In this document: positions 17,276 to 26,708 of the stretch, in pieces
Position numbering within the stretch: the first letter of the stretch is position 1
How the letters are laid out: each line of letters opens with the position of its first letter
Assembly: GCF_000218485.1 (NCBI RefSeq)
Contig: NZ_AFPB01000175.1
Span: forward strand, 1 to 37,882
Source of the DNA: Aquimarina agarivorans
Lineage (GTDB): Bacteria > Bacteroidota > Bacteroidia > Flavobacteriales > Flavobacteriaceae
Length of the DNA stretch: 37,882 nucleotides
Reading direction: 5' to 3'
The notes under the pieces: model-generated
Told to the model about the DNA's origin: nothing
The model's input: the letters and a program-made list of their open reading frames with translations, nothing else
Databases searched by the model: none
Translations under genes and position numbers: made by a program

Positions 17276-19288
17276 ATGGCATTAGATTCAAAAATTCCAG
17301 AAGGTCCATTAGCTGATAAGTGGACAAACCATAAAAATAAAATTAACCTTGTTAACCCGGCAAACAAACGTAATATTGATGTTATTGTTGTTGGTACAGG
17401 ATTAGCTGGAGGGAGTGCTGCGGCATCTTTAGCTGAACTAGGATATAATGTAAAAACATTTTGTTATCAGGATTCACCTCGTAGAGCGCATTCAATTGCA
17501 GCTCAGGGAGGTATAAATGCTGCTAAAAACTATCAAGGTGATGGAGATTCTAATTACCGACTTTTTTACGATACAGTAAAAGGTGGTGATTACCGTTCCC
17601 GAGAAGCAAATGTATACCGTTTGGCGGAAGTATCCGGTAACATTATAGATCAATGTGTTGCTCAAGGGGTGCCTTTTGCTCGTGAATATGGAGGATTACT
17701 TGATAACCGTTCTTTTGGAGGGGTGTTGGTATCGCGTACGTTTTATGCAAAAGGGCAAACAGGACAACAGTTATTGTTAGGCGCGTATTCAGCAATGAAT
17801 CGCCAAATAAATAGAGGAAAAATTCAAGCTTTTAATCGTCATGAAATGATGGATTTGGTGTTGGTAAATGGTAAGGCAAGAGGAATTATTGCGCGTAACT
17901 CCATTACTGGAGAAATTGAAAGACATTCAGCGCATGCAGTTGTGCTGGCTACTGGAGGGTACGGAAATGTATTCTTTTTAAGTACCAATGCCATGGGAAG
18001 TAATGTAATGGCGGCATGGAGAGCGCACCGAAGAGGTGCGTATTTTGCAAACCCTTGTTATACGCAAATTCACCCTACATGTATACCTGTTTCTGGGGAT
18101 CATCAATCCAAACTGACGTTAATGTCCGAATCATTGCGTAACGATGGTCGTATTTGGGTACCAAAGAAAAAAGAAGACGCACAAGCGATTAGAGAAGGTA
18201 AATTAAAGCCTACTCAATTAGCTGAGGCAGACAGGGATTATTATTTAGAGCGTCGTTACCCTGCTTTTGGTAATCTAGTGCCACGTGATGTGGCTTCGCG
18301 TGCCGCTAAAGAACGTTGCGATGCTGGTTTTGGAGTCAACAAAACAGGTGAAGCCGTGTATTTGGATTTTGCAGCAGCAATACAACGATACGGAAAAGAA
18401 AAAGCATTGACAAGTGGGATTAGTAATCCATCAGAAGCTCAAATTTTAGAATTAGGTGAAACCGTTATCGAAAACAAGTACGGGAACTTATTTCAGATGT
18501 ATGAAAAAATTGTGGATGAGAATCCTTATAAAACCCCAATGATGATTTATCCTGCGGTACATTATACCATGGGAGGTCTTTGGGTTGATTATAATTTACA
18601 AACAACCATACCAGGTTGTTATGCTGCGGGCGAAGCCAACTTTTCGGATCATGGAGCAAATAGACTTGGTGCTTCGGCATTAATGCAAGGATTGGCTGAT
18701 GGTTATTTTGTATTGCCATATACTATTGGAGATTACTTAGCCGATGATATTAGAACTGGAAAAATACCTACAAATACGTCGGAATTTGATAAGGCTGAAG
18801 CTGATGTAAAAGCTCGTATTCAAAAATTAATGAGTGCAAAAGGCAAAAATTCTGTTGATTATTACCATAAAAAATTAGGTAAAATTATGTGGAATAAATG
18901 CGGTATGTCTCGTAATGCTACCGATTTGGAAGCTGCAATGAAAGAAATTGAAGCACTGCGTGCTGATTTTTGGGAAAATGTAAATATTCCTGGGAGTGCG
19001 GATAGTTTGAATACGGAGCTTGAAAAAGCAGGTCGTGTGGCTGACTTTTTAGAGCTAGGAGAGTTATTTGCTAAGGATGCTTTAACGCGAAATGAATCTT
19101 GTGGTGGGCACTTCCGTGAAGAATCTGTGGAGCAATCTGGTGAGCAAAAGGGAGAGGCGTTACGTAATGATGAAGAGTTCAAATTTGTATCTGCGTGGGA
19201 ATACAAAGGAGCTCCTAAAGAAGCGGTACTCCACAAAGAAGATTTAGTGTATGAAAATATTGAATTAAAAACGCGTTCGTATAAATAG
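17276..19288 (+). CDS. sdhA: succinate dehydrogenase flavoprotein subunit
   Basis: A 670-residue flavoprotein. The FAD-binding motif [13 protein letters not shown] is at about residues 38-50. The flavin-linking histidine is H72 in [13 protein letters not shown]. The substrate-side HPTCIPVSG segment and the second FAD segment ([20 protein letters not shown]) are intact. It oxidises succinate to fumarate in the TCA cycle on the cytoplasmic face of the inner membrane. It is preceded by sdhC (12 nt) and followed by sdhB after a 75-nt gap that carries an inverted repeat. Confidence 0.97.
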   Translation: MALDSKIPEGPLADKWTNHKNKINLVNPANKRNIDVIVVGTGLAGGSAAASLAELGYNVKTFCYQDSPRRAHSIAAQGGINAAKNYQGDGDSNYRLFYDTVKGGDYRSREANVYRLAEVSGNIIDQCVAQGVPFAREYGGLLDNRSFGGVLVSRTFYAKGQTGQQLLLGAYSAMNRQINRGKIQAFNRHEMMDLVLVNGKARGIIARNSITGEIERHSAHAVVLATGGYGNVFFLSTNAMGSNVMAAWRAHRRGAYFANPCYTQIHPTCIPVSGDHQSKLTLMSESLRNDGRIWVPKKKEDAQAIREGKLKPTQLAEADRDYYLERRYPAFGNLVPRDVASRAAKERCDAGFGVNKTGEAVYLDFAAAIQRYGKEKALTSGISNPSEAQILELGETVIENKYGNLFQMYEKIVDENPYKTPMMIYPAVHYTMGGLWVDYNLQTTIPGCYAAGEANFSDHGANRLGASALMQGLADGYFVLPYTIGDYLADDIRTGKIPTNTSEFDKAEADVKARIQKLMSAKGKNSVDYYHKKLGKIMWNKCGMSRNATDLEAAMKEIEALRADFWENVNIPGSADSLNTELEKAGRVADFLELGELFAKDALTRNESCGGHFREESVEQSGEQKGEALRNDEEFKFVSAWEYKGAPKEAVLHKEDLVYENIELKTRSYK

Positions 19289-19293
19289 TTGAT

Positions 19294-19349
19294 GGTTGTC
19301 AGTTATTAGTTTATAGCAATAGAAAACTAACAACGAGCAACTAACAACC
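19294..19349. repeat. imperfect inverted repeat between sdhA and sdhB
   Basis: GGTTGTCAGTT (19294-19304) and AACTAACAACC (19339-19349) are inverted copies with one mismatch. The inner sequences also pair partly (TTAGTTT with AAAACTAA). The left end starts within 6 nt of the sdhA stop and the right end stops 14 nt before the sdhB ATG. The A/C-rich AACTAACAAC wording looks like a mobile or REP-type intergenic repeat and unlike ordinary spacer. Confidence 0.6.
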
Positions 19350-19363
19350 AAAAACTAAAAACT

Positions 19364-20110
19364 ATGAAATTATTATTAAAAATATGGCGTCAGAAAGATG
19401 CTAAAAGCAAAGGAAAAATTGTTGACTATCCGTTAGATGGCGTAGAGGAGGATATGTCTTTTCTGGAAATGCTTGATGTATTAAATGAACAACTTATAAA
19501 TAAGGGCGAGGAGCCGGTGGTTTTTGATCACGATTGTCGCGAGGGTATATGCGGAATGTGTTCTTTACAAATTAATGGTGAGCCGCATGGTCCTGACCGT
19601 CAGGTGACTACTTGTCAGTTGCATATGCGAATGTTTAATGATGGTGATACTATTTTTATTGAGCCATTTAGGGCTAATGCCTTTCCGGTGGTAAAGGATC
19701 TTATGGTGGATCGTAGTGCTTTTGATCGTATACAACATGCAGGAGGATATGTGTCTGTAAACACATCAGGAAATACTATTGATGCCAATGCAATTCCAAT
19801 TAATAAAGATAATGCGGATGATGCATTTTCTGCAGCAACTTGTATTGGTTGCGGAGCTTGTGTGGCGGCTTGTAAAAATGCCTCGGCTATGTTATTTACC
19901 TCAGCAAAAGTATCTCAGTATGCATTGTTGCCGCAAGGTCAGGTAGAAGCAGCAGATCGCGTTCAGGCTATGGTGGCGCAAATGGATGCTGAAGGTTTTG
20001 GAAACTGCACCAATACAGGTGCATGTGAAATAGAATGTCCTAAAGGAATTTCTTTAGAAAATATTGCAAGAATGAATCGTGAATATTTATCAGCATCAAT
20101 AAAGGGGTAG
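19364..20110 (+). CDS. sdhB: succinate dehydrogenase iron-sulfur subunit
   Basis: A 248-residue subunit with all three cluster sites. The [2Fe-2S] site is C58, C63, C66 and C84 (CREGICGMC and TTCQL). The [4Fe-4S] and [3Fe-4S] ligands lie in [11 protein letters not shown] (C160, C163, C166, C170) and [11 protein letters not shown] (C215, C221, C225). It carries electrons from SdhA flavin to SdhC heme. It is the last gene of the operon; a strong terminator follows 23 nt after the stop. Confidence 0.97.
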   Translation: MKLLLKIWRQKDAKSKGKIVDYPLDGVEEDMSFLEMLDVLNEQLINKGEEPVVFDHDCREGICGMCSLQINGEPHGPDRQVTTCQLHMRMFNDGDTIFIEPFRANAFPVVKDLMVDRSAFDRIQHAGGYVSVNTSGNTIDANAIPINKDNADDAFSAATCIGCGACVAACKNASAMLFTSAKVSQYALLPQGQVEAADRVQAMVAQMDAEGFGNCTNTGACEIECPKGISLENIARMNREYLSASIKG

Positions 20111-20133
20111 GGTAAATTTTAAAAGAAATATTA

Positions 20134-20168
20134 AAAAGTCGCTTTTGGAAACAAAAGTGGCTTTTTTA
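20134..20168. terminator. bidirectional terminator between sdhB and the DUF2237 gene
   Basis: A 14-bp stem (20134-20147 with 20152-20165, two G-U pairs) closes a GAAA tetraloop and is flanked by A-runs and T-runs. It sits between converging genes; its right arm adjoins the stop codon of the DUF2237 gene. Confidence 0.85.
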
Positions 20169-20531
20169 GTTTTCAACAAAATCATATTGTTTCAAAACGT
20201 CTAAGGTAACATAGTCCAATGCTTTTTCCTGGCAAGCACTAAGCAGTACAGGAGGAGCTACATTGTATTTTAAGGCTTCAAGCCAACGGGAAATGCATAA
20301 ACACCATTTGTCGCCAGCTTTTAATCCAGGAAATTGCCAGTGGGGGATAGGAGTACTGAGGTCATTTCCTTTAGATTTTGTAAAATTCAAAAATTCTGAA
20401 GTCATAATAGCACAAATAATATGTGTGCCTGTATCTTCCTGTGTGGTTTTGCAAAAACCATCTCTAAAATAGCCAGTTTTAGGCGCAAAACAGCACGGTT
20501 GCAATTGTGAGCCTAAAACATTTAGAGCCAT
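20166..20531 (-). CDS. DUF2237 family protein
   Basis: A soluble 121-residue protein covering the whole family. Hallmarks are the start ALNVLGSQLQPCC, the FYRDG-like GYFRDGFCKT, the THIICAIMT strand, LSTPIPHWQFPGLKAGDKWC and ALDYVTLDVLKQYDF at the end. Several Cys residues (CC, WCLC) are conserved in the family. The biochemical role is unknown. It lies 12 nt downstream of a small coiled-coil gene and is probably co-transcribed with it. Confidence 0.9.
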   Translation of the reverse strand: MALNVLGSQLQPCCFAPKTGYFRDGFCKTTQEDTGTHIICAIMTSEFLNFTKSKGNDLSTPIPHWQFPGLKAGDKWCLCISRWLEALKYNVAPPVLLSACQEKALDYVTLDVLKQYDFVEN

Positions 20532-20543
20532 TAGTTCTTTTTT

Positions 20544-20768
20544 TTAGACAGAAGGTTGTCTTCCTTTTAGTCTTTTTTCAATTTTTTGTTTAATTACAGT
20601 CAATCGCTTCATTAAATCCATTATTTCAGTTTCCTTAGTTTGTTTGTAAATTTCGTTAAGGTCTAAAATAAGGGCTTTTACTTCTCTTGAAGCTTCAATT
20701 CTGTCGCTCGTTGTTATAAATGTTTGCTTTCTCTGTTCAAACTCAAGCGCTCTTTCCATTAAATCCAT
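20544..20768 (-). CDS. small coiled-coil protein, hypothetical
   Basis: A 74-residue highly charged protein, almost all alpha-helix by composition, with heptad-like spacing (LEFEQRK, REVKALILDLNEIYKQT, RLTVIKQKIEKRLKG). No signal peptide or membrane segment. Similar short proteins are seen in flavobacteria without assigned function. It is the first gene of a pair with the DUF2237 gene. Confidence 0.65.
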   Translation of the reverse strand: MDLMERALEFEQRKQTFITTSDRIEASREVKALILDLNEIYKQTKETEIMDLMKRLTVIKQKIEKRLKGRQPSV

Positions 20769-21395
20769 AGTGCAATTTTAAGCTTAATTTTGTGTATTAT
20801 ACTATATTTTTTATTGAGGGTGATTTTTTTTGAGTTTTATTTTTAATGAATAATTCAAAAAAAATACCTTAATGCTTACTTAAATATAGAATTAATTTGT
20901 TAACCAACCTTTTGTTTTTCAAATATTTGTAACTTTTGTAAAATTGAAAAATTTAAATTATGCTAATAATTTATTTTTAAATAAATAAAATATAAGGTTA
21001 TTATTTTGTTATTAACTTCAAAAATAATACCTAAAAGTAATATAGAAGTATTTTGCCACATAAAAAAGTCCGAAGCATTTATTTTTTAACTGCGAATAAT
21101 GCTGCGAAGTAGTTGTTTTTTTAAAACTCTATTAGTTGTAAGTTTGTTTGGGTAAGAATAATGAGTGTTTTTTGATGTTTAGGCTCAAAGTGTGTAAAAG
21201 TGAATGGTTGGTAAATTGCGTATACTGTATTTAAATATATGACATTTAAAATGCATTTTTTTTCAAAAATTTGTCAGTAATTAGGCTTAAATATTACTTT
21301 TTTAATCAGAATTCATAGATTTTGAACCTATATTGAATTATTAAAATTGTAGCACTGCAATTATTCAAATTTTTTGAGTGAAAAAGCTACTTGAA
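20769..21395. other. 627-bp AT-rich intergenic region, no gene seen
   Basis: I see no supported reading frame, RNA gene or clear repeat here. A weak hairpin (AATTGTA-gcac-TGCAATT, near 21345-21363) lies just past the end of the transporter gene and could end it. The rest is low-complexity AT-rich sequence. Confidence 0.4.
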
Positions 21396-22484
21396 TTATT
21401 TGTTCTTTTCTTTAGGAATTGCTGTTGTTACTGGTATTATTCCCAATCGTTTTGCTCTAGTTTCCCAGTTTTTTCGGGCAAGCAATTGCATGTCTTCAAT
21501 ATTGTCACTTTCGTCCATAATTTCAAGACCTAGTAACGTTTCAATAATATCTTCCATGCTTATTAGGCCAATCATATTGCCAAATTCATCAACAACAATA
21601 GCAATATGGGCTTTGTTTTTAATCAATTTATTGAATACAATGGGGATTGCTTGGTTGGCATCCACCATCATTATATCTCTTTTTATATCAGTAAGCCTAA
21701 TTTGATCTTTATTCTCAACAAGTTGTTCTAAAACATCGTCCTTCAAAATAAATCCAGTAATATTATGGGATTTATCTTTGTAAACAGGAATGCGCGAAAA
21801 TTTTAAGTTTTTATGATGTTTGTGAAATTCACGTAAAGTTAATTGTTCATCCTCAATTACTGCTACTGTAAATGGTGTCATGACATCTTTAGCTTTTATT
21901 AATTTAAAGGCCAAAAGATTTCGAATCACAGTAGTTTCATTTTCTTTAATAATACCTTCTTCCTCTGCCGCGTCTGTAATAGCCATAAATTCTTCGCGAC
22001 TCATAGTGTTTACATGTGCTGACTTTCCAATGAGTTTTGTAGTAAGTTGTAATAACCATAAAACACCAGTCCATTTTAAAGGAAAAATAAGTATGTTCAG
22101 AGCTTTTGTAGTAAAATTGGCCAAATTTTTCCAGTAGGTAGCACCTATAGTTTTTGGAATAATTTCAGAAACAATAAGAATCAGGGCTGTCATAATTGCA
22201 GAAACAACCATCACCATATTATTACCATTACCAAAAGTTTTTTCGGCTTGCACTCCTACTAAAATAGCGCCTACTGTATGTGCAATTGTATTTAGAGTTA
22301 AAATAGCAATAAGTGGCTTATCAACATCTTTTTTAAGAATTTCAAGAGCGGCAACATAACTTTTCCCTTCCTTTTGCTTTAAATTAATAAAGCTTGGCGT
22401 AATACTCAGTAATACGGCTTCGAGTATGGAACATAAAAAAGAGAATAAAATAGAAACTGTACCGTAAAGGATTAGTAAAAACAT
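21396..22484 (-). CDS. CNNM/CorC (HlyC) family transporter with CBS domains
   Basis: A 362-residue membrane protein. A DUF21 domain with about four hydrophobic segments occupies residues 1-165 (including ILTLNTIAHTVGAILVG and LIVSEIIPKTIGA). A pair of CBS motifs follows at about 190-320 (KAKDVMTPFTVAVIED, FSRIPVYKDKS, AIVVDEFGNMIGLISMED). Family members transport Mg2+ or related divalent cations, or affect them, in the inner membrane. The C-terminal CorC_HlyC domain is not evident: the protein stops about 40 residues after the second CBS, as in some shorter flavobacterial members. The 'hemolysin' name used for this family is historical. Confidence 0.88.
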   Translation of the reverse strand: MFLLILYGTVSILFSFLCSILEAVLLSITPSFINLKQKEGKSYVAALEILKKDVDKPLIAILTLNTIAHTVGAILVGVQAEKTFGNGNNMVMVVSAIMTALILIVSEIIPKTIGATYWKNLANFTTKALNILIFPLKWTGVLWLLQLTTKLIGKSAHVNTMSREEFMAITDAAEEEGIIKENETTVIRNLLAFKLIKAKDVMTPFTVAVIEDEQLTLREFHKHHKNLKFSRIPVYKDKSHNITGFILKDDVLEQLVENKDQIRLTDIKRDIMMVDANQAIPIVFNKLIKNKAHIAIVVDEFGNMIGLISMEDIIETLLGLEIMDESDNIEDMQLLARKNWETRAKRLGIIPVTTAIPKEKNK

Positions 22485-22547
22485 GAATATAATAAAGTTT
22501 AGTAGCTAATTTAAGTAATTTAGGTGAGTAGATACTGTAAAAATTAA

Positions 22548-22582
22548 AAAAAGCCTGTTTGAAATTTTCAAACAGGCTTTTT
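22548..22582 (-). terminator. terminator of the barrel-protein/lipoprotein operon
   Basis: A near-perfect palindrome: AAAAAGCCTGTTTGAAA (22548-22564) and its exact reverse complement (22566-22582). It begins 18 nt after the stop of the minus-strand gene at 22601 and would end that transcript. It also lies upstream of the transporter gene, insulating it. Confidence 0.9.
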
Positions 22583-22600
22583 GGGAAGGTATATTTATTG

Positions 22601-23488
22601 TTATTTAATGTCTAAAAATAGGCCAGCAGTAATAGCAGGGGCATCATAAATAAATTGTCCAGATATTGGAAACGATACTGCTGCATTTAATCCAATTTTA
22701 TCAGTAAAATAGATAGCGTTTTCTCCAGTAAGGTTAACCACTTCGGAATTATTTGCAAAAACACTAGCTCCGCCTTCAATGGGTTTGTCGCCGTTTTCGG
22801 TTGATTCAATCACATCAATCTTTCCAATGAACCAAAGTTTATTTCCCAATAAACCAGCTCCCAATTCAGCGCCTGCTCTATATTCATCTGAAAAGTCTTC
22901 TGTTCGGTTGTTGTATCCAACGTAAACATTTCCATAAACGCTGCTTTTGTCAGAATTGTGTATAGATATTCCTAAATCAGCTCTTATTATTTGATTAAAT
23001 TCACCATCACCAGTAGCTAAATTATTATCAGGACTATTGTTAGCACCATCATCGCCAAATGGAAGTCCGAAAATAACACTACCTGCTAGGGCAATTCTTC
23101 CTTTTTGGAATATTGAATATTTTACTCCAATTTCAGTATCTCCAAAAGTATTTAAATCGTCACCAGAAACATTTTGAATAACCTCACCACTTGGTCTGAC
23201 AGATTTTAAATCATTACGATATGATCTAGTAAAGAAAGGTACGTATCCTATTGCTGTCAGTTTATCAGTAATACCATACTCGGCGTAAATGTTTAGGTGA
23301 AACAAACCATTTGTTACGGGACTGGAAGATGAGCCTCCGTTTCCAGAGAAAAAGTCTTGTGATTCAACCCACCATCCAGCTACTTTTATGTATGATTTTC
23401 CTTTCTTTTTAGTCCATCCGCCTCCAGCGAAGCTAGAAGTGGTTATTAATAAGAAAAGTGTCGTATATATTAAATTTTTGATATTCAT
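22601..23488 (-). CDS. outer-membrane beta-barrel protein, function unknown
   Basis: A 295-residue exported protein with a signal peptide (about residues 1-21, ending SSFA/GGGW). A series of amphipathic strands follows (YIKVAGWWVESQDF, TDKLTAIGYVPFFTRSY, KIDVIES, TDKIGLNAAVSFPIS) and the chain ends AITAGLFLDIK, typical of outer-membrane barrels. It resembles the 'MetA pathway/transporter' barrel group, but I would not assign a substrate. It is the second gene of a pair, 19 nt downstream of the DM13 lipoprotein gene, and is followed by a strong terminator. The two products are likely to work together at the outer membrane. Confidence 0.7.
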   Translation of the reverse strand: MNIKNLIYTTLFLLITTSSFAGGGWTKKKGKSYIKVAGWWVESQDFFSGNGGSSSSPVTNGLFHLNIYAEYGITDKLTAIGYVPFFTRSYRNDLKSVRPSGEVIQNVSGDDLNTFGDTEIGVKYSIFQKGRIALAGSVIFGLPFGDDGANNSPDNNLATGDGEFNQIIRADLGISIHNSDKSSVYGNVYVGYNNRTEDFSDEYRAGAELGAGLLGNKLWFIGKIDVIESTENGDKPIEGGASVFANNSEVVNLTGENAIYFTDKIGLNAAVSFPISGQFIYDAPAITAGLFLDIK

Positions 23489-23507
23489 CGGTTAGTTTGA
23501 AAGTTTG

Positions 23508-24653
23508 TTACCTATTAATTACTCCGAATCCAACTTTTTGTGTGAAGCGTCTACAGAACAATAAGACGTTTTGGAATTCTTCAGGATTAATACTCGCAGG
23601 AATTTCAAAAGTTTGAGCTCCTGAACCTGTAAGAGCCACAGGTCTATCATTATTGGTTTCAGGTGAAGCTACAATTGGAGCTCCAGCATTTGAAGTAGGG
23701 CTGTTACTTAAATATAATACTAAGTCTGGTAAACCTCTCGCAGAAAAATCATCACTCAAACTGATAAAGTTTTTACCGTTTTCAGTAAAAATTTCAAACG
23801 AACCATTAACAGTATAACTACTATTTGAAATTAATGAGCCAGATCCAATTATTGTCTTTGTTTCTACCGGTTCTTCTACAGGGTCGGGTGTAATAATAAC
23901 AGTTTCTTCACTAACAGTAATTGTTTTTTCTTTACTAGAAATGGTTTCGCCTTCAAATTCGGCGCTAACTTTTACGGTGGTGGTCCCTTTACTTACGGCA
24001 TTTATTACCCCTTCGGAATTTATGGTAAGTATGTTTTCGTTGTCGCTAGACCAAACAAATTCAATATTTTCGATTTCATTTTTTCTATTCTGGAAAATTG
24101 CAGATAAACTGATATCATTTTCCTGATTGATATCAATTTCCGATATATTTTCATTTATGGTAATTTTAGGATCGTATCCATTGGAAATTATATCAGCAAC
24201 TTCGTCATCAGTTGTTCCATTATTATTTGTATCAGTAAAAAGGCTAGCTTCGTTTTCCGAAATTGTAACTAAACCAATGGTAATTTCATCAGTTTCAACA
24301 ATAGGTTCAGATTCAGAATCGGTTGTTATTGGTGTTAAGGTGGCAGATAAAGTAACTTTTTTTCCTACCGAACCTTCCTGAGGTGTAACGTTTCCAATTT
24401 CATCTATTGTTGCTATAGTCTCATCATTACTAGAAAAATCAAGATCAAACTGTTCATTATCTGCATTAAGTATACGTCCGTTAACTTTTACGTCAAGTTT
24501 GAAAGTTTCATCTACAGCAATAGAAGTCAATTTTCTGTCGAAGCTTACACTTTCTGATGTAATTATTGGATCAGGTACAACTTCAATGTCTTCACCTATA
24601 CAAGAAGCAAGTAATATCGGTGTCATTCCGTAAATTATCGATTTTAATTTCAT
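23508..24653 (-). CDS. lipoprotein with bacterial Ig-like repeats and a DM13 domain
   Basis: A 381-residue lipoprotein: signal peptide with lipobox LLASC (lipid-anchored C18). Two Ig-like (Big_2-type) repeats follow at about 35-125 and 150-245 (phrases such as DETIATIDEIGNVTP and NENILTINSEGVINAVSKGT). The C-terminal 120 residues (from IIGSGSL) form a DM13-type domain. Marks of it are FISLSDDFSARGLPDLVLYL, GAQTFEIPA and LLFCRRFTQKVGFGVI, with the conserved aspartates and single cysteine of that family. DM13 domains have been proposed to take part in redox chemistry. An acidic EF-hand-like loop (DTNNNGTTDDE) sits in the second repeat. It is co-directional with and 19 nt ahead of the barrel gene. 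Confidence 0.78.
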   Translation of the reverse strand: MKLKSIIYGMTPILLASCIGEDIEVVPDPIITSESVSFDRKLTSIAVDETFKLDVKVNGRILNADNEQFDLDFSSNDETIATIDEIGNVTPQEGSVGKKVTLSATLTPITTDSESEPIVETDEITIGLVTISENEASLFTDTNNNGTTDDEVADIISNGYDPKITINENISEIDINQENDISLSAIFQNRKNEIENIEFVWSSDNENILTINSEGVINAVSKGTTTVKVSAEFEGETISSKEKTITVSEETVIITPDPVEEPVETKTIIGSGSLISNSSYTVNGSFEIFTENGKNFISLSDDFSARGLPDLVLYLSNSPTSNAGAPIVASPETNNDRPVALTGSGAQTFEIPASINPEEFQNVLLFCRRFTQKVGFGVINR

Positions 24654-24772
24654 GATTGATTGTTTTATTACTTTTTTTATGTCGTTAATGATTAAATTAT
24701 ATTACAGCTTAATTTAAGAATTTGCTTTACTACAACATAAAATCGATAAAATGCACAAAATTGAAAGGTGTC

Positions 24773-25744
24773 CTACAGTAATTTGGCAACATCTTTGGCA
24801 AAATAACTAGCAATAATACTGGCACCAGCTCTTTTAAAAGCAATCAATTGTTCTATCATTACAGTATCATGGTCAAGCCAGCCTTTATCGGCGGCAGCTT
24901 TCAGCATAGCATATTCGCCACTTACTTGGTATGCTGCAATTGGTGTTTCAATTTCATTGGCTAAGTCTCTGACAATATCTAAATAACACAGGCCGGGTTT
25001 TACCATTACAATATCGGCACCTTCTTGAATGTCAAGCAGTGTTTCTGTAATAGCTTCCTTTCGGTTGGAAGCATCCATTTGATACGTTTTTTTGTCCCCA
25101 AAACCAGGAGCGGAATCCAAGGCATCTCGGAATGGCCCATAAAATGCTGAAGCATACTTGGCGCTATAACTCATAATCCCAGTGTTTACAAAATTATGCT
25201 CTTCTAAAGCCATACGAATCGTTTCAATACGCCCGTCCATCATGTCACTTGGTGCTACAAAATCGGCACCTGCTTGGGCGTGCGAAAGCGACATTTGTGC
25301 TAATACTTCAGCAGTTGGGTCGTTGACTACGTAACCGTTTTCAACAATACCATCGTGTCCGTAGGAGGAGTAAGGATCCAAAGCAACATCAGTCATTACT
25401 AACATTTCAGGAACTGCATCCTTTATAGTTTTAATTGCGCGTTGCATTAACCCTTCAGGATTTAGTGCTTCAATCCCTTTGTTATCCTTTAAATTGTCAG
25501 GCACTTTTACAAAAACCAGAACTGATTTTAAGCCTAGATTCCACAGTTCTTTTACTTCTGCGCTAAGCAAGTCCAAACTATACCTAAAATAGTTTGGCAT
25601 TGAAGCAATTTCCTCCTTAATGCCTTTCCCTTCCACTACAAATAGCGGTACTATAAAATCATTAACGGAAATGGTGTGCTCTTGCACTAATGAACGAATG
25701 GCTTTGTTGGTGCGCAATCTTCGGTTGCGTTGTAATGGAAACAT
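24773..25744 (-). CDS. hemB: porphobilinogen synthase (delta-aminolevulinic acid dehydratase)
   Basis: A full-length (323 residues) cytosolic enzyme that condenses two 5-aminolevulinate molecules to porphobilinogen in heme synthesis. The Schiff-base lysines are K196 (MSYSAKYASAFYGPF) and K249 (IVMVKPG). The metal-site loop reads DVALDPYSSYGHDG and lacks the three zinc cysteines, so this is the Mg2+-type enzyme. The N-terminus RNRRLRTN is typical. It is a single gene with its own promoter, divergent from the DUF3157 gene. Confidence 0.97.
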   Translation of the reverse strand: MFPLQRNRRLRTNKAIRSLVQEHTISVNDFIVPLFVVEGKGIKEEIASMPNYFRYSLDLLSAEVKELWNLGLKSVLVFVKVPDNLKDNKGIEALNPEGLMQRAIKTIKDAVPEMLVMTDVALDPYSSYGHDGIVENGYVVNDPTAEVLAQMSLSHAQAGADFVAPSDMMDGRIETIRMALEEHNFVNTGIMSYSAKYASAFYGPFRDALDSAPGFGDKKTYQMDASNRKEAITETLLDIQEGADIVMVKPGLCYLDIVRDLANEIETPIAAYQVSGEYAMLKAAADKGWLDHDTVMIEQLIAFKRAGASIIASYFAKDVAKLL

Positions 25745-25763
25745 AGGTGTTATTTAATAAACT

Positions 25764-25771
25764 CAAAGGTA
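25764..25771 (-). promoter_or_regulatory. -7 promoter element of hemB
   Basis: On the minus strand TACCTTTG, an exact TAnnTTTG match, about 20 nt ahead of the hemB ATG. The nearest TTG upstream is 25 nt away, a little longer than usual. Confidence 0.45.
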
Positions 25772-25830
25772 GGCATTTTGCCAATTTTAAATTCTCCAAA
25801 CAGTAAGCATTTTAAGTAAACTTTTATCAT

Positions 25831-25838
25831 TATTTTTG
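25831..25838 (+). promoter_or_regulatory. -7 promoter element of the DUF3157 gene
   Basis: TATTTTTG, an exact match, about 17 nt ahead of the first ATG (25856). Its presence suggests the broken gene is still transcribed. Confidence 0.45.
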
Positions 25839-25855
25839 ACATTTAATATTTATTT

Positions 25856-26348
25856 ATGATGAAAAAGTATCTTTTTAGCTGTGTTTTATTTATTTCTTTT
25901 TTCGGCTTTAGCCAGAATAATTATATAGTAAAAACTGATGATGGTAGAAGAGTGCTTTTAAAAGCAGATTTTACTTGGGAATATATTGATGCTGTAGTGC
26001 CCGATAAAGTGGATGAGGATAGTAAAGAAGCAGTAGCGGTGCAAATAGCACAAGGGTCATCGCCGTTAATAAGCAAAGTAAATACTAAAAAATGTAATAC
26101 TGTTGAAGGTTTTGAAGAGCCTAAGGGGCAACCGCGTGGTGCAAGCACATTTAAAAACCCCTAGAGCAACAATAAAACATATTAAAAAGAAAGTGGCAAA
26201 ACATAATAACTGCGAAGTAAAAGATGTGTTATTGTTGAAATTGAGGGAGCAAAAAAATCAAGGGAGTTATACGTTTTGTGCTAATGGAAAGCGCGTGACT
26301 TACAAACGTACTGGTTTCATGTTTGCCAAAAAGGGAAAATTGTTTTAG
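25856..26348 (+). pseudogene. DUF3157 family protein gene, frameshifted
   Basis: The first frame encodes a signal peptide (MMKKYLFSCVLFISFFGFSQ), then TVKTDDG-like IVKTDDGRRVLLKADFTWEY, the mark of DUF3157, and stops at 26164. The rest of the family (RATIKHIKKKVAKHNNC, VTYKRTGFMFAKKGKLF) continues in the next frame to 26348. Dropping one G from the GGGG run at 26125-26128 joins them smoothly as EPKGNRVVQAHLKTPRATIK. So one extra G breaks the gene. It may be a true mutation, a slippage-prone switch or a base-calling error. No function is known for the family. The start could also be the second ATG (25859). Confidence 0.85.
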
Positions 26349-26708
26349 AAAAGCTTAAATAGGTTTTTTTAAGTCAGTTAATTTTGGGTGTACGATAAAT
26401 TTCCTTTTAAATAGAATTTGTATAATAATGAATTTATTGTTTTACCTAAAATCCGCAGCTAATTTTTTTGTTGTTAGTTTAAGTTATTAATAGCTTTATT
26501 TTCGCTAATTTTTAGATTACAAGCGAGATTTTTAAGGGTTATTTTATTTTGGTAAATAAAAACATTTGTCAATTCTTATTTTAGGAATTCCGTGAGCAAA
26601 ATAATAGCTATCTATTTTTTTATTTTTCAACAATCTCATTTTTAGTTATTTAAATAATTGAATAAAGCGTAGTTATCCCAAGATTGTTCTTGTGAATTAA
26701 GTTTCTCA

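Noticed and set aside
26103..26348. Independent 81-residue gene after the DUF3157 start
   Set aside because: Its sequence is the missing second half of DUF3157 in the next frame, so it is part of one broken gene.
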